A stretch of 64,000 nucleotides of DNA from Lachancea thermotolerans CBS 6340 (GCF_000142805.1 NC_013079.1:186001-250000); one strand, 5' to 3'; counted from the first letter of the stretch, positions 27,485-40,077 are shown. Made by a program: numbers and translations. Notes: a model not told the origin generated them from the sequence alone.

Positions 27485-29191
27485 ATGGAACACGTTAGCG
27501 AGATGTCACGGACTGAGATACCATTGGATGCAACGACCACCGTTGCCAGTCCATTGGCACCAGATTCTGAAAACAGCCCGCAGGAATCAGACGCCAGCGT
27601 GCTAGAAAGCAGCGGAGTTTCAAAGGAGGGTTCTGCGCCCAAATTGCAACAAATTACGAACATTGAAGAGTTCAAGCCCCAAAGTGAGACCAAAACATAT
27701 GTCTACAGTATGAAAGAGCTTATGAAAATATCGAAAGTGGTTTCGCAAAGCGCACAGAGCGGCGCAACTGCCAACCTGCCAAAGAAAAGTTTCTGGAGAC
27801 TCACTAGTAGGCATCCAGACATCAGACAAGTTGAATCGGCCGGCGGAAACGGCAACGGCCATAAAAATGACGGCAACTCCAGGGGCCAGGATTCCGGTAA
27901 CGAGAAAAAAGGTCACAGAAACAGAAATTCGAGGAATGGCAGACGCGGCAGCAAATTCTCTAAGGGCGAAAAGCCCTTCGTAGAGGAGAAGGATATCAAG
28001 GTGAATAACGATGAGCTGCTTGCTTTAGAAGAGGAGATCAAGCCAACAGGCAACTCTATCACAGATTTCGAAAACTGGAGGGCTAAGATGAAGGAGCTAG
28101 AGCGCAAGAAGAAGGGCATTGCCTCTAAAAATAGTACCGGAAGTCAAGAACGACCACCGCTCACTAACAACAGTAGCTCTATATCCGATTTCTTCAACTT
28201 GAAAAGAGAAAGCAGCTCGAATTTTGAAGAACTTGAACCTCAGGGAACTTCTTCAGAGAACATGAAAGGGTCTCATTCGAGATTTTCATCGTTCTTCAAC
28301 TCAACGCCTCCCCCAGGTCTAAGTGGGGCGCAGAGCACGGTTGCAAAACCTCCGACGCCTAAAGAGGAAGATGCGCGCCCAGCAGCAGGCTCAAGGATAC
28401 TTTCCTTTTTCGATAAAATGGATAGCCAAAAGCACGCGGCCAGTTCTGTAGAACCCAACATTCAAATGGCCGAACAAATTTCTCAAACGAAAGCTGCGCC
28501 GGTTCATGAGCAGACAAACAGCCACTTTTTCCAAGGCCTTCTCAATAGAGGCAAGGCCTCACCAGGTAATACCGAAAGAAACAATTCTAACAGAGAGGCC
28601 AGTGGTCCTAGCGCTCTCATTTCACCCAATACAATTCCAACGTCAAAAGTTGCAGAACAACCAAAGGAACAAGCAGCACGTTCGCCTGCTGGTCCTCCCG
28701 GACTATCAAAGCTCCCTCCAAACAAGCATGTGATGTCCTCACAACCCCAGCCTGGGTTTTTGACGGGCATGCCACCTAATGTATATTCTTCAAACTCGCA
28801 GCCTATGGGCGCGCCCCCATCAGGTTTTCAGCACTTTCAAATGCCACTTCCAGGTGTTGCTGTTCCTCAGCAGTTTTTCGCAAACCCAAGACAGACCGGA
28901 GACTTTACAGGCTCTCAACAAAAAGATGACAACAGTTCAAGGCCATCCAACATGCAGATTCCATATATGCCCAACCCTCGTGGTATCCCACCTCCAGGTA
29001 TCCCTCCAATGCATATGATGCCACCGGGGATCTCCCAGGACATGCCATTGCCAATGAACGGCATGATGCCACCCCCAAGCTTTTACCTCTCCCAGGGTCC
29101 TTCATTCGGGCAATTTAACAATCCACCAATGCCTCAAAATGGCATGGTCGGCCAGCCACAAAGCCAGAACTTGCCCCCAAGGAAAGGCTGA
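27485..29191 (+). CDS. EAP1: eIF4E-associated translational repressor
   Basis: The protein has 568 residues (S. cerevisiae Eap1 632) and is largely disordered. The canonical eIF4E-binding motif YxxxxL-hydrophobic is present as YSMKELM at residues 74-80. A Gly/Asn/Arg/Lys-rich segment (about 118-160) could bind RNA, and the C-terminal 170 residues are Pro/Met/Gln-rich (PPPGIPPMHMMPPG type). Eap1 competes with eIF4G for cap-binding eIF4E, promotes decapping of some mRNAs and acts downstream of TOR. TOR lies a few kb away, as in S. cerevisiae (YKL204W/YKL203C). Confidence 0.9.
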   Translation: MEHVSEMSRTEIPLDATTTVASPLAPDSENSPQESDASVLESSGVSKEGSAPKLQQITNIEEFKPQSETKTYVYSMKELMKISKVVSQSAQSGATANLPKKSFWRLTSRHPDIRQVESAGGNGNGHKNDGNSRGQDSGNEKKGHRNRNSRNGRRGSKFSKGEKPFVEEKDIKVNNDELLALEEEIKPTGNSITDFENWRAKMKELERKKKGIASKNSTGSQERPPLTNNSSSISDFFNLKRESSSNFEELEPQGTSSENMKGSHSRFSSFFNSTPPPGLSGAQSTVAKPPTPKEEDARPAAGSRILSFFDKMDSQKHAASSVEPNIQMAEQISQTKAAPVHEQTNSHFFQGLLNRGKASPGNTERNNSNREASGPSALISPNTIPTSKVAEQPKEQAARSPAGPPGLSKLPPNKHVMSSQPQPGFLTGMPPNVYSSNSQPMGAPPSGFQHFQMPLPGVAVPQQFFANPRQTGDFTGSQQKDDNSSRPSNMQIPYMPNPRGIPPPGIPPMHMMPPGISQDMPLPMNGMMPPPSFYLSQGPSFGQFNNPPMPQNGMVGQPQSQNLPPRKG

Positions 29192-29253
29192 CAAGCAAGT
29201 GGTAGGGGATAACAACAATGATCGTGCGATGCTAATTTACGTATTATTTTATA

Positions 29254-30324
29254 TCACAAGCCTTTCCTGTATAAGTCTGCAAGTTTCATTGCTAAGTTAA
29301 GCAGCTGAATGTGTTCGTTGCTTCCGTTTGTTAGCTTAGAGTCTGCATCAAAAATGAGCCATGATGCTTTGTTTTTAAAGGCGGTAGAATACTGGTCGCT
29401 ATTGATGTAATAGTGGTGAAGCTGGTTTACAACGGACGCGCCGCTCCAACCGCTTTTTATCATTTCGCGAACATTGATCTTGATAGTCTCCAGATTTGCT
29501 GTCGCAATCTTGGCCACAAGCTCATTCAACAACTCCGTTGGCACTGTTCCTGCGAGCTCATCAACTGTCAGCGCTGTGATTTGTGGCGGATCCAAATGCT
29601 TAACTATCTTGGAGGTCGACTGTAGCAGCATAATAGCCCTTCTCAGATCACCTTGAGAAACGTCTAGAATTTTTTCCAAAACATGCTCATCGTATTGGAG
29701 CCTTTCTTCCTTCGCAACGTACTGAACACGGCTCAGAGCATTTGATGAATCAAGAGGTTTGAACCTGAATTTGGAACACCTGGATGCGAGTGGGTCAATG
29801 ATTCTTGTGACATAATTACAGATGAGGCAGAAACGCGTAACATTCGAATAGTTCTCCATAGTTCTCCTGAGTGCACTTTGAGCATCTGCAGTCATCGAGT
29901 CTGCTTCATCTAATATGATGATCTTGTATGGAGGGCAGGGGTACTTTTCCCGGTCATTTTGGGAGGGTTTTGAGACGGTCAAGCGGGCAAAGCTCTTGAT
30001 TTTATCCCTAACAATTGCTATACCACGCTCGTCTGACGCGTTTAGCTCTAGCACACGACTCTTCATGAGTGCCGGGCCGTACAACTCTTTCGTGAGAGCT
30101 AAGATAGTTGACGTTTTTCCTGTTCCTGGAGGTCCATAGAACAACATGTGAGGTAGGTTGGCAGACTGTAGCGTCTTTTTGAGCACATTGACCGCGTGAT
30201 CCTGCGCAGTGACATCTTCCAACTTCTTGGGACGATACTTCTCTACCCAGGGTTTCGAATCATCCCCATGATTTTCCGGCTGACTCAGTTTTTGACGCTT
30301 GGCAAAAAATCCCTCTGAGCTCAT
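29254..30324 (-). CDS. RFC2: Replication factor C subunit 2
   Basis: The protein has 356 residues (S. cerevisiae 353). It is an AAA+ clamp-loader subunit with PWVEKYRPKKLEDV, Walker A GPPGTGKT, Walker B LDEADSM, and the SRC sensor motif in PLASRCSKFRF, which supplies the arginine finger. The C-terminal collar domain ends NEHIQLLNLAMKLADLYRKGL. It loads PCNA in RFC and the alternative Rad24, Ctf18 and Elg1 complexes. It is convergent with EAP1 (about 60 bp between stops) and divergent from YAE1. Confidence 0.97.
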   Translation of the reverse strand: MSSEGFFAKRQKLSQPENHGDDSKPWVEKYRPKKLEDVTAQDHAVNVLKKTLQSANLPHMLFYGPPGTGKTSTILALTKELYGPALMKSRVLELNASDERGIAIVRDKIKSFARLTVSKPSQNDREKYPCPPYKIIILDEADSMTADAQSALRRTMENYSNVTRFCLICNYVTRIIDPLASRCSKFRFKPLDSSNALSRVQYVAKEERLQYDEHVLEKILDVSQGDLRRAIMLLQSTSKIVKHLDPPQITALTVDELAGTVPTELLNELVAKIATANLETIKINVREMIKSGWSGASVVNQLHHYYINSDQYSTAFKNKASWLIFDADSKLTNGSNEHIQLLNLAMKLADLYRKGL

Positions 30325-30515
30325 CGAAAATAGCTCTCAATTATTCTTGACCCTACTGCCTTGATTCGTGTTCAGTTTAGTATGTCGAGATTCTTCACCA
30401 CAACACTTAGACATACATTGCCGTCAATAGTGCTATCAACACTTTTACTATTGATGATTAAAGAAAGCTGTGGCTCGAACGGTAAGCTCATCGCCGTTTG
30501 TTCTACAACGCTTGA

Positions 30516-30989
30516 ATGCCTTCTGACAAGAAAAGGACTTCAAGACAGGTTATATCTATGTCAATGTCTAGCTCGGATGATGATATCTGGGGATCCGAGT
30601 CTGATGGTGCCCCCGAGGCTATTGGATCTACTGAAACAGTCGAGGTAAGGAAGCTTCGGTTGATTCACAGTAAAAGAGGATACCTCGACGGAATATCGTC
30701 TTCAAAAGAGGAAAATTTGCAAAAGGGGTTTGACGACTCGTTCGAGCAGGGCGCGGTGTTGGGCAAAAGAGTTGGGAAAGTACTTGGAGGACTTTATATA
30801 CTTGGGATGCTGCATGGGCGTTTCGACGAAAAGCTCACAGACGATTTGATGGAAGCTCAGAAGGAGCTCAAAATTAACAAAGTGCTTAGTACAAAACATT
30901 TCGACGAGAACTGTAATTTGCTGGGCGTTCCCAACCCAATAGATAAGTGGGAAAAGATCCTGACGGAGCACCAAAAAAGATACTTGTGA
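30516..30989 (+). CDS. YAE1: Yae1, adaptor recruiting Rli1 to the cytosolic Fe-S machinery
   Basis: The longest ATG frame gives 157 residues. The ATG at 30564 would give 141, the S. cerevisiae length, and starts MSSSDDDIWGSESDG, which fits the family N-terminus (W-D-W-SDSD) best. The deca-GX3 region (YLDGISSSKEENLQKGF..GAVLGKRVG..LGGLYILG), conserved in Yae1/Lto1, is intact. So is the KELKINKVL block. With Lto1 it bridges the ABC protein Rli1 to the CIA targeting complex. It ends 36 bp before the convergent TOR stop. Confidence 0.93.
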   Translation: MPSDKKRTSRQVISMSMSSSDDDIWGSESDGAPEAIGSTETVEVRKLRLIHSKRGYLDGISSSKEENLQKGFDDSFEQGAVLGKRVGKVLGGLYILGMLHGRFDEKLTDDLMEAQKELKINKVLSTKHFDENCNLLGVPNPIDKWEKILTEHQKRYL

Positions 30990-31024
30990 ACAGAAAAAAA
31001 ATCGGAATACCGTCTTGGATACCT

Positions 31025-34000
31025 TCACCAGAATGAGCACCACCCGATGTAGTGTTGGCAAAGGTTTTCAACAGAAGTTGCCTGCTGAATTAGCTTTTCA
31101 ACTTGATCTGGAACATCCAAACTACGGAACCTGCGGAAATCGTTTCCGGTTAGCTTATCCGTGATTCTCTTGAGAACCAACATAGCTCTGGCATTCCTGA
31201 TCTCCGCCTTTTGCCGAATCTCCATTTTTGCGGCTTCCTCAATCGAAATCGTACCCTTTCTTAAGAGCTCGCTAGGGTTCGCCAAAGGCAATTCAGTACC
31301 TGTTTGCTCTGCGATTGTCTGGGTGGGTAAATCAAAACCCCAGTTGATCAATGGATCATAGGCGAACGCTTCTAAAATAGCCATTAGCGACTCCTTGTTG
31401 TCTCTTAAAACCCGCATAACGTTTTCGCAAGTTATGCGGAAGCTTCCCTCAATGCCACTAACTTCCATTGCGTATGTGAGCATCCTGGTGAGCCTGAAAG
31501 GGACCTTTTCTGGGTACTTTTCTCTTAGTATAGCAGCCTCAAAACAGTCACCAAAGTCTATATGCACAACTTTTCCAGTGATGCGGTCCAACATCAAGTT
31601 GCTTGGGTGTCGATCACCCAGTCCCAAAATGTATCCGACCATTGACATCACTGCAAGCGATCTTGTGTAGGTAGTACGGCGTTCTAGCCAAGATTCGGAC
31701 GACCTACTCTTTAACCACAAAACTTTGTATAAGTCCTGGCCTCGAGTGTTATCCAGCGCATACGTGAAGACTTCAATCTTCTGTAGAAGCGTGAGGTTGT
31801 CGTAATCTGGAGCCATTTGCAGCATTATCCTGTGCTCTATATTGAGGGGTATTTTCCTGGCCTCACGGTGTTCCCTGATCAAAACGTGGAATGTATCGCT
31901 GTTATTAACCCAGCCCAATAAACCAGATTTTGGTGACAGTGGGATGGCAGAGTATCTCTGGATATCCAGGTGCCTCTGGAAACACTCGGGATCGTTTTGT
32001 AGCAGTGTGTTAACCAGTCCAAAGAGCTGCATAACAAGATTATCTTGCCGAATGTCTTCATGGCCTTTCAATAAGTACTGGTAGTCTTTTCCGTCACTGC
32101 CCTTTACAGATAAACGTCTTGGTCTTTGTTTAGACGAAATCACATAAAATACAGGTTCAAAGTAAGAGATGCGCACTATCGGCTTTCCAGCCTGGTACGT
32201 CCCCGGAACCGCTAAACTGAGGTCATGAGCGGCAAGCAGTTTGGGAGAAACGTGTTGCAGTTCCAAGGTTTGTAACTGGGGGAGTTGTCTGCTGATTCTA
32301 CGGAACACGTTGTAATATATGTCCCAAGCTTGGTTCAGGTTTGTGATATCCTTATTGCGCTTGTAGTTCATTACCCACTCATATGCGTCATTCAAGTCCC
32401 TTCCAAAAGAGTTTTGGAATGAAATTTCACGCAAAGTAGCCGGTCCTCTCTTTAGCATTTCATGCAAGGGCTCAAGTGTTGCGAACATCCTTTCAGTATT
32501 GTGCTCACCAAAAAATTGTCTGCTTGCGTCTTCCAAACCTTCATACCATAGCTCGTGCCACAACACAGCAACACGAATCAGCTCATGACTGACAATTTCC
32601 GCATGGTCAACCAAAATCGAACTATGGATCCTCATTTTTGCTATGATTGATAAAGCTGCCTTTTGTCTTGAGACCGACTCGGACTTGATAGCGACCGTTA
32701 GCGGATAGACCAGTGCTTGAGGATGTGCTTTACCTAAGTCAGAAAGTAACGAAAGTAAGGACATGCTAACAGTTTGGTTTGGTTGGTGAATACGCGTGAT
32801 TAATTGAGGAACAACATCTAACCAGTTGTCAATTTTGATGAGATTAAAACCTTCGTGCATAGCCTGCGCTGCCTCTGGGATACCACCAAACTTGAACCAC
32901 AATGTCAGTAGCCTTAGTGTATCTTGTAGAGAGTTTGACTCTGAGAGAAGGATTGAATGAAAAAATCCTTTGATAGCCGGCACAACGTGCCTTTGAACCA
33001 GTTCAGGAGGAAATAAGGTTTTGTTCAGCGTATTTCCATCATTTTCCACTTCCAATGAGCTTTCGGGTTCTTGTAAAGCGCTGTCATTCATACCGAATTC
33101 GCCTGTTCCATTTTGTAGCATTTTGTCGTCATTTCCTCTTGATGATATTGATATGACATCGAAATTTGCCAGGGCCCAATTATGCCATGCCTTGTACCAT
33201 CTGTTATCAAAGTGTGTAGCCAACAGATAGGAGCCTAAAATTGCATCAGGGTTTTCCATGCGCCAATTGGTTTGAAGCGATACTCTCCATTCACCTTGCT
33301 TTAAGAAGCACCGTGCAAGAAGCTTAGTATACTCCTCGATGTGATGAGCCGGAATTGTGCTATTTTGTGGTACGCTCTGGGCTATCATGTTGCTTGGATC
33401 GAGACCAAGATCGTGTGCAACTCTTGACGTGAAGCTGATAAGGTGCCGCAAAGCTTCTTTTTGAGAACCGGTGGCCCACATGTACTTCAACTGCGCGTAT
33501 ACAACGGGAGGGGGGGCTCTCGCAGTATTGGGATGATCAGGGTCGCCGCCATCTTCCAAGAGGGAGTTGAGGGCTTTTTGGGCCAGCCCCATTCTTCCCG
33601 ACTTCCTGCACAAATTGGCAAACTTGATCCAGACTTGCATATCCTGTTTAGGTTTCACCACAAGGGAGCGCACTCGCAAAATCCTCTGCCAGACATCAAC
33701 ATTTTTCTGACAGCCGAGTAGTCTTTTGTTCCACGTCTTTCTGATAGCCGCACGCTTTTCAGAAGCAGGTGGTAGTTTTTTATATTCAATAATTTCCCCT
33801 AGCTCTGATATCATTTGCGCTCGAACAATTACACTGTAAGCTCTGTTATAGCTTTCATTTACTAACGCCGATATTTCGGTGACCAATAGGTCTCGAGCTT
33901 CAAATATGTGCTTTTCGGCTTCATCAAAATTGTTCCGATGAGAGCACAGAATTGCATCGAAAAATGCTTTGTCTGGTGAGTGACTTTTCATAGCATCAAT

Positions 34001-37000
34001 ATATTGACCAATTCTATCCCACTGACCAAGGCCCCAGTCGGCACCTGCAGCAAGAGGGGCAATGATCCTCTTAACTTCCATGCTCGATGTACTCCATTTT
34101 TCTGCGGCCATCTCTGATAAACGGTCCCACTCACCCAGGGCGTGTAAAGATCTCATTTTACCCATTCTAACCTCGATAGAATCCTCGCCAGCGAGTTCAC
34201 GTTGATTGTAAGCGTTCAGTGCGTCTTCCCATCTTTGAAGTTTTTCGTACCATGTTTCTTTCAACTGAAGGTCGTGATGCTGTTGAGCGTGTTTCAAAAT
34301 GCCAATGGCGGCGTCTGTTTGATGCAACTGATTGTTTATGCTTATCAATGACTCAATAGTTGAAGTGCTAGGTTCCTGAATGAAGGCCAGCTCCTTGTAA
34401 TGCAAGGACTTTGCGTATGCATGGCACTTTTGGGCATATTCGCCCAAAGTTGGGACAGGAATTGGAAGGGACTTATCATCATGTTCCATAAATTCCACAA
34501 GGTTCAAAAGAGTCTGATGGATTTCAGGAGGGTTGTTGGGAGAAGAAAGCGCCATGCAGAGAGACGACACCAGATCTTCTTGATACTGAGTGTATAGCTC
34601 AGTCCAACAACTTGCAAAAGAAGCGTTGAAGAGCTCGCGAGCTAAGGGGTAATATATTCCTGCCAAACCTGAGCATGCTCTTAGCGCATGCGAAGGCGAC
34701 TCCTTAAGGAGTTGAACAGCCAAACGGCGAATCCATTCTTGCCAGTCTTCTTTAGTTCTTTGTTGACTACAGTCCCAAGCATTTTTCAATACCAGCTGAT
34801 TAACAGGCAGCTTTTTGGAGGGCAATTCAATTTCTGCGATTTCTTTACTGACAACGTCAAAGTCTCGATCTATGATTATGTTTGTTGGCAGTGCTTCATG
34901 GTTCAAAAGCTTGTTAACCAGCTGATCATACACTGTATGCTGAATTTGATTTTTGACTAAAGTCTTGTTAATTATTGGAATAAAAACTGCAAAATCAACA
35001 TCCATCTGAAGAAGCAGTAAGCTCAAAGTATTCATAGTCGCCTTTATCAGGTCCGCATTCCCAGAATTTAGCACACGTATGAGAGCTTGTACAATTCGGG
35101 ATGACATTTCTGAAAGGTTAACGGTTTTTGCGAGCCTTCCAAGGGTTATTATTGCGACTCTATTCAACGAACCGGCACCATACTCTGCGATCCTAACTAT
35201 TGTTGGAATAACCAGGTGAGAGAACTCTTCGAGATTTGAATCGAAGACAACAAGAGACTTCAAAATTCTCACAGAGACAGATTTCCTACTGGACTTGTCT
35301 TTCTCAAGTACGTCCAAAAACAGGGTAAGAGTAGTAGGAAGAAACAGCTTGAATTCGCCATTCAAAGCCTTGGAGAATGACTCAATCACAGATATTATAG
35401 TTATCTGCAGTTTGACGATAGGAAAGAACTCCTTCACCACTTCAAAAATCTCGGCCACGAACGGCCTTATGTGCTGATTCACAATCGAAATTAGGATTCC
35501 CAGCTGCTGAAAGTAGAATTCCAACAAGGATGGTGGGCACGTCCGCATGACGTTAATTATCCCAGGGATAATCTGCTTCAAAAAGGAGACGCAGCGCACG
35601 CCCAAGGTCTGGAAAATGTGCATTATTGCTTGGATGGCAGATGTGTGATGAGAAGACAGTGAGGGGTCTTTGAGGATTTTCATTAGAGTTGCTATTACCA
35701 CTGTAGGATAATATTCGTCGTTGGAAGGCGACATGCCTTGCATGAGAAGAGCAACGTCGATACGCGGCGCATTTTGCTCTGCTGTTATGTTCGTGTTCGA
35801 TGTTCTTTCAACTTCTCTCTGCTTATATGGATCAAGCGCTCCTAAAATCCCGATTAAGCGGACTGTCTCGCGTCTGATATTTTGTGAACTTTCTGATTTT
35901 AGAATGCTTATCAAAACGCCCAATAGCTGAGGGTAGTCCAGCAACGGCTTGATAACATAACCCGAAGACGCTGACAGCTGACCAAGCGTTTTTAAAGCCG
36001 CATCACGTTTGAAAGAGTTTGATTGATCTTGAAAGGTGTCAATTATGAGCGGCATCAATTGGTCCAAGAAAAGAGTCATCTCTTCCCCTCCGACGACGGC
36101 AAGTTCTCCAACAGCCCTCAGGGCAGTGGAGGCTACGGCCGAGGATGCGTCTTTGCATTTGGGTAACAAAACATCAAGGATTGGCTCAATGTACGGTTTT
36201 GTGATGTCCTTGCTGGAGCTTATCAAATTGCTAATAAGGGAAGCACTTTCTTCTTTCTTCCTAGACATATTAGAATGACTCAGCTGGCTCAAAAGCTGTA
36301 GCAACGTTTTCCTTAACGATGGTATAACGTAAGCAGGGTTGACTATCGAGAGACGACCAATTATTTTCATCGCCTCCATCTGGATTGCAAAGACTTCATC
36401 ATTCAGGGCCATAAATAGCAACCGAACATTGTCTGGTTGTGAAAGCTGAGGATCAAAACTGGCGTCAAGATGTCTCAAAACTTCAAACCTAATTTCAACA
36501 ACTGGATCTGTTATGGCGACAGTTAGCAGCTTACTCAGAACCTCGGAAACTGTGTTGAGAGCTCGCAGCGAAGTCTGTTTGCAGATTGAATCTTTCACAA
36601 ACAAATCGCATGATGTCAGGGCTGCGAGTTTTCTAACTTGCGGGTTCTCGTGTTCGATGTACGATATCGTGATTAACCTTACGAGTTCCACAAGAGAATA
36701 TCTATAATTTATCTTGTGCAGCATTGTCAAAGCTTGGTTCAAATAGTGGACATCCAAACTGTCGTCATTCAGCTCACCTGTCTTTTTGAATATCAAGTGA
36801 TCCCGGTAATGTCTAGCCTTCTCCGGTGAGAGTGGTTTTAAGGGTACAGGCGCACCAGGAGGGCTGAACTTTTCGCCAGACAACGCGAGACAGATCATGT
36901 CCAAGACCTTTTCGTTGATCGTGGGGCATAAAGCTGGAATTTTCTCAATAATTGTGGAGAATGTTGTTTGCATATGGTCAGACAAGGGGCATGCCAGCAT

Positions 37001-38428
37001 CAGATCGAGAAGGTCACGGTTCAAGTATTTTGCTAGAACTGGCCCAACTGCGCAAGCTAGCTTTGCGACGCAGTAGAACAGCTCTTTTTCAAATTCCTTG
37101 CGTAGCTTGAACTTAGTCATTAAACCGTCCCTCACGTTATCTAAAATCGAGTCCATGTATGGGGCTATATTAGAGCCAACCTGTTGTGCGATGTCGCCTA
37201 TTGAGACTGATATTGCAGCCCGGTCCGAATTGTTTGTAGGGGAAGCATGCATATTTTTCAAAAGCGTGAGGTAATGAATCATTACGTGATCCAGGTACTT
37301 GTCAGTGAACAATTGAGGATCTGCAGAAGCTAAAAGCGGCAGTATTGCGTAAATTTCCTTGCGTATAACGTTGTACTTGTGGTCCTTATACCGCATTGTC
37401 ATCTCATACATTTCATCAAATTGTTCTTGCAGGTGGCTCCCTTGCAGAGAAAGCAGCTGCCGATATACCAACAAAGTCGCGTGAATTGCTTCATTTCCGT
37501 TCAGCTGCAGACCGTACGCGCATCCTTCGAATAGCCTCTGGAACCATTTTTTAGTCAGCTTAGAGTCTCTTTCCTGAATTATTGCCATGCATTTGTAGAG
37601 TGTTTGAGCTGCGTCAACGCGGATAGCGAGCTTCGTATCCCTAAGGGCTCTCCATATGTTGTCTAAAATAGAGTTAATGTAAGGGTACAGCAGGTATGGC
37701 GAGTTATCGGCAATGGCCGTAATGATGAGCAAGGAAGCATGCTTGCGGAGCTCTTGCTTAAAGTTAGATGAAGAGTTTTCTGGCGACGTAGTCAGCCACT
37801 CGATGCAAGTTTTGACCTCAAAATCGACAAAATCTGACGTGAGGGTACCGCCAGGGATTGCAAGCTTTCCCAAAGTTGCAGCAGCGGCACGCATTACCTC
37901 TACGTCGTTTGAAGGAACTAAAACGCGAAGGTAGTTAGCAAGCCTCGATGTCTGGTTAGGCAGTTCATCTGACTGTGCATAGAATTCGATCAGGGTGTCA
38001 ACGGCTAGCACGCCACCCAATTTCTCGAAGGATGTCGTACCGTGAATCAGTTCGAAGATTTTGTTGTTAATGTCATTGCTGAATCGTTGAAACTGCTCTG
38101 TTGAGACTTCACGCGCCAGCGACACCAGACTGTTCTTGAGTTCAAAGGACGCCGTACTGCGTTCTTGTGCGCTAGGGTTTTTCAGCTTGTTGAAGATCAT
38201 TGTAAATGCCAAAAATGTTGTGTCTGAGTCTGCGTCCCCTGCCCCTAGCGATCCGCCTACTGTCATCGCAGCGGCTTCCGCAGCTTCCGCTGCTCCGCTA
38301 GTACCCGCCACAACGGAAGCGACACCGGCCGCCCCCGAGCCTACTGACGAGTCTTTAGCTATCTCCCCGTTCTGTCCGTTAGAGATAAGTTTCTTCCTCC
38401 TTCCCAAGTCATGCTTCATCCGCAGCAT
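31025..38428 (-). CDS. TOR2: TOR phosphatidylinositol-kinase-related kinase (single TOR of a non-WGD yeast)
   Basis: From the first in-frame ATG (38428) the protein has 2467 residues (S. cerevisiae Tor1 2470, Tor2 2474). Order: a short disordered Ala/Gly-rich N-terminus (to about 80), HEAT repeats, FAT, FRB, kinase domain and FATC. The FRB contains [11 protein letters not shown], with the rapamycin-resistance serine at 1969. The kinase shows GDRHPSN (catalytic D about 2272) and IDFGDCF (D about 2291). The FATC ends [12 protein letters not shown], where relatives have WCPFW. The frame extends upstream to a GTG (38506), and an out-of-frame ATG at 38517 opens a short overlapping ORF. TOR controls growth in TORC1/TORC2. 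Both TOR1 (YJR066W) and TOR2 (YKL203C) are co-orthologs. Confidence 0.97.
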   Translation of the reverse strand: MLRMKHDLGRRKKLISNGQNGEIAKDSSVGSGAAGVASVVAGTSGAAEAAEAAAMTVGGSLGAGDADSDTTFLAFTMIFNKLKNPSAQERSTASFELKNSLVSLAREVSTEQFQRFSNDINNKIFELIHGTTSFEKLGGVLAVDTLIEFYAQSDELPNQTSRLANYLRVLVPSNDVEVMRAAAATLGKLAIPGGTLTSDFVDFEVKTCIEWLTTSPENSSSNFKQELRKHASLLIITAIADNSPYLLYPYINSILDNIWRALRDTKLAIRVDAAQTLYKCMAIIQERDSKLTKKWFQRLFEGCAYGLQLNGNEAIHATLLVYRQLLSLQGSHLQEQFDEMYEMTMRYKDHKYNVIRKEIYAILPLLASADPQLFTDKYLDHVMIHYLTLLKNMHASPTNNSDRAAISVSIGDIAQQVGSNIAPYMDSILDNVRDGLMTKFKLRKEFEKELFYCVAKLACAVGPVLAKYLNRDLLDLMLACPLSDHMQTTFSTIIEKIPALCPTINEKVLDMICLALSGEKFSPPGAPVPLKPLSPEKARHYRDHLIFKKTGELNDDSLDVHYLNQALTMLHKINYRYSLVELVRLITISYIEHENPQVRKLAALTSCDLFVKDSICKQTSLRALNTVSEVLSKLLTVAITDPVVEIRFEVLRHLDASFDPQLSQPDNVRLLFMALNDEVFAIQMEAMKIIGRLSIVNPAYVIPSLRKTLLQLLSQLSHSNMSRKKEESASLISNLISSSKDITKPYIEPILDVLLPKCKDASSAVASTALRAVGELAVVGGEEMTLFLDQLMPLIIDTFQDQSNSFKRDAALKTLGQLSASSGYVIKPLLDYPQLLGVLISILKSESSQNIRRETVRLIGILGALDPYKQREVERTSNTNITAEQNAPRIDVALLMQGMSPSNDEYYPTVVIATLMKILKDPSLSSHHTSAIQAIMHIFQTLGVRCVSFLKQIIPGIINVMRTCPPSLLEFYFQQLGILISIVNQHIRPFVAEIFEVVKEFFPIVKLQITIISVIESFSKALNGEFKLFLPTTLTLFLDVLEKDKSSRKSVSVRILKSLVVFDSNLEEFSHLVIPTIVRIAEYGAGSLNRVAIITLGRLAKTVNLSEMSSRIVQALIRVLNSGNADLIKATMNTLSLLLLQMDVDFAVFIPIINKTLVKNQIQHTVYDQLVNKLLNHEALPTNIIIDRDFDVVSKEIAEIELPSKKLPVNQLVLKNAWDCSQQRTKEDWQEWIRRLAVQLLKESPSHALRACSGLAGIYYPLARELFNASFASCWTELYTQYQEDLVSSLCMALSSPNNPPEIHQTLLNLVEFMEHDDKSLPIPVPTLGEYAQKCHAYAKSLHYKELAFIQEPSTSTIESLISINNQLHQTDAAIGILKHAQQHHDLQLKETWYEKLQRWEDALNAYNQRELAGEDSIEVRMGKMRSLHALGEWDRLSEMAAEKWSTSSMEVKRIIAPLAAGADWGLGQWDRIGQYIDAMKSHSPDKAFFDAILCSHRNNFDEAEKHIFEARDLLVTEISALVNESYNRAYSVIVRAQMISELGEIIEYKKLPPASEKRAAIRKTWNKRLLGCQKNVDVWQRILRVRSLVVKPKQDMQVWIKFANLCRKSGRMGLAQKALNSLLEDGGDPDHPNTARAPPPVVYAQLKYMWATGSQKEALRHLISFTSRVAHDLGLDPSNMIAQSVPQNSTIPAHHIEEYTKLLARCFLKQGEWRVSLQTNWRMENPDAILGSYLLATHFDNRWYKAWHNWALANFDVISISSRGNDDKMLQNGTGEFGMNDSALQEPESSLEVENDGNTLNKTLFPPELVQRHVVPAIKGFFHSILLSESNSLQDTLRLLTLWFKFGGIPEAAQAMHEGFNLIKIDNWLDVVPQLITRIHQPNQTVSMSLLSLLSDLGKAHPQALVYPLTVAIKSESVSRQKAALSIIAKMRIHSSILVDHAEIVSHELIRVAVLWHELWYEGLEDASRQFFGEHNTERMFATLEPLHEMLKRGPATLREISFQNSFGRDLNDAYEWVMNYKRNKDITNLNQAWDIYYNVFRRISRQLPQLQTLELQHVSPKLLAAHDLSLAVPGTYQAGKPIVRISYFEPVFYVISSKQRPRRLSVKGSDGKDYQYLLKGHEDIRQDNLVMQLFGLVNTLLQNDPECFQRHLDIQRYSAIPLSPKSGLLGWVNNSDTFHVLIREHREARKIPLNIEHRIMLQMAPDYDNLTLLQKIEVFTYALDNTRGQDLYKVLWLKSRSSESWLERRTTYTRSLAVMSMVGYILGLGDRHPSNLMLDRITGKVVHIDFGDCFEAAILREKYPEKVPFRLTRMLTYAMEVSGIEGSFRITCENVMRVLRDNKESLMAILEAFAYDPLINWGFDLPTQTIAEQTGTELPLANPSELLRKGTISIEEAAKMEIRQKAEIRNARAMLVLKRITDKLTGNDFRRFRSLDVPDQVEKLIQQATSVENLCQHYIGWCSFW

Positions 38429-38517
38429 CTCAATTCCTCTTGCAATCCTGTACAGAGCCTCTTTGGATCCTCCTGGGTTATGCTGTAATTCCTCAAAAGC
38501 TCCCACTCCAGACCCAT
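38416..38517 (-). other. Upstream ORF overlapping the TOR start codon
   Basis: The ATG at 38517 begins a 33-codon ORF ([10 protein letters not shown]...) that stops at 38416, just past both candidate TOR ATGs (38428 and 38419) and out of frame with them. If the mRNA starts upstream of 38517, ribosomes using it would bypass the TOR start. Confidence 0.5.
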
Positions 38518-38721
38518 ATCAGTAGTATTTGCATTTTGGACAATCAGGATAATTAAAAACTCAAATGCCAGACTTAGTGTAAAGTGATATATATGGAACT
38601 GGAAGTATGAAAAATGTGTTCTTCACCTATAGATGAACCCCTTTTCAAGAAGCGTCACAATTAGGAATTGGCGCTAAAATAGGAGTGCTCGGGGTTAGTT
38701 AAGGCTCACAATCGATTGAGA

Positions 38722-40077
38722 ATGTCGTATCTAAATAATCCGGCCATTGTCATGGACAATGGTACCGGTCTGACAAAGCTGGGTTTTGCTGGAAATGATT
38801 CACCATCATGGGTGTTCCCTACCGCTATTGCCACTGCGCAGCGCTCGACAACGAAACAGGGTGGAAGCGGGTCAGGTGCGGGCCAGTCACAGGGGTCGGG
38901 AAATCCTTACTTTGGAAACTCAACCTCAGCCACATCCTTTAACAGCCTGGCATCTGCAGCGCTCTTGTCGAATAACCTTGCCGGGAAGCGGGGCACAGAG
39001 GACTTGGATTTCTACATCGGAAACGAGGCTTTGGCTGCTTCTCAGGGTCCTTCCTATTCGTTAAGCTATCCGATTAGACACGGACAGGTCGAAAACTGGG
39101 ATCATATGGAGCGGTTTTGGGAAAACTCTATTTTCAAATACCTCAGGACTGAGCCTGAAGACCACTTTTTTCTGCTCACGGAGCCTCCACTAAACCCTCC
39201 CGAAAATCGTGAACAAGTGGCGGAAATTTTCTTTGAGAGTTTCAACTGCGCCGGGCTCTACATTGCTGTGCAGGCAGTTCTGGCCCTCGCCGCGTCGTGG
39301 ACCTCTTCGAAGGTCGTTGATAGATCGTTAACCGGTACAGTTATAGACTCCGGAGATGGTGTTACACACGTTATCCCTGTGGCTGAGGGCTACGTGATCG
39401 GTTCGGCGATCAAGAACATCCCAATCGCCGGTAGAGACATTACTCTTTTCATTCAATCATTACTGAGAGAGCGTGGTGAGGAAGATACCACTCTCAGAAC
39501 CGCGGAACGTATTAAGCAGGAGTACTGTTACGTGTGCTCAGACATCGTCAAAGAGTTCAACAAGTTTGACCGCGACCCCCAGAAGTTTGCCCAGTTTATC
39601 GTCGAAAACAGCGAAAAGACTAAGCGCAAGGTAATAGATGTGGGATACGAGAGGTTTTTGGCTCCAGAGATCTTCTTCAATCCCGAGATCGCGTCTTCTG
39701 ACTTCTTAACACCCCTTCCAACTGTTGTTGATCAGACCATCCAGGCTTGCCCCATCGATGTTCGTAAAGGCCTTTACAACAATATTGTTTTGTCTGGTGG
39801 TTCGACCATGTTTAAGGATTTCGGGCGTCGTCTGCAGAGAGACCTCAAGGGCATAGTAAACAACAGAATCGCATTAAGCGAACATCTGAGCGGAACAAAG
39901 TCGACCGGTGTTGACGTTCAAGTCATTTCGCACAGGAGACAAAGGAACGCCGTGTGGTTTGGTGGCTCCCTACTTGCCCAGACAGCTGAATTCAAAAGCT
40001 ACTGTCACACAAAGCAGGACTACGAGGAAATTGGGCCAGAGATTGTCAGAAACTTTAGTCTCTTCAACATGGTCTAA
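38722..40077 (+). CDS. ARP3: Actin-related protein 3, Arp2/3 complex
   Basis: The ATG at 38722 gives 451 residues (S. cerevisiae 449) beginning [19 protein letters not shown]. The actin-fold phosphate loops ([28 protein letters not shown]) and the ADENOSINE loop [13 protein letters not shown] are visible. The body is nearly identical to yeast Arp3 through the C-terminal NFSLFNMV. A Gly/Ser/Gln-rich insert at about 45-75 is variable among yeasts. It nucleates branched actin at endocytic patches. It is divergent from TOR, as in YJR065C/YJR066W. Confidence 0.98.
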   Translation: MSYLNNPAIVMDNGTGLTKLGFAGNDSPSWVFPTAIATAQRSTTKQGGSGSGAGQSQGSGNPYFGNSTSATSFNSLASAALLSNNLAGKRGTEDLDFYIGNEALAASQGPSYSLSYPIRHGQVENWDHMERFWENSIFKYLRTEPEDHFFLLTEPPLNPPENREQVAEIFFESFNCAGLYIAVQAVLALAASWTSSKVVDRSLTGTVIDSGDGVTHVIPVAEGYVIGSAIKNIPIAGRDITLFIQSLLRERGEEDTTLRTAERIKQEYCYVCSDIVKEFNKFDRDPQKFAQFIVENSEKTKRKVIDVGYERFLAPEIFFNPEIASSDFLTPLPTVVDQTIQACPIDVRKGLYNNIVLSGGSTMFKDFGRRLQRDLKGIVNNRIALSEHLSGTKSTGVDVQVISHRRQRNAVWFGGSLLAQTAEFKSYCHTKQDYEEIGPEIVRNFSLFNMV

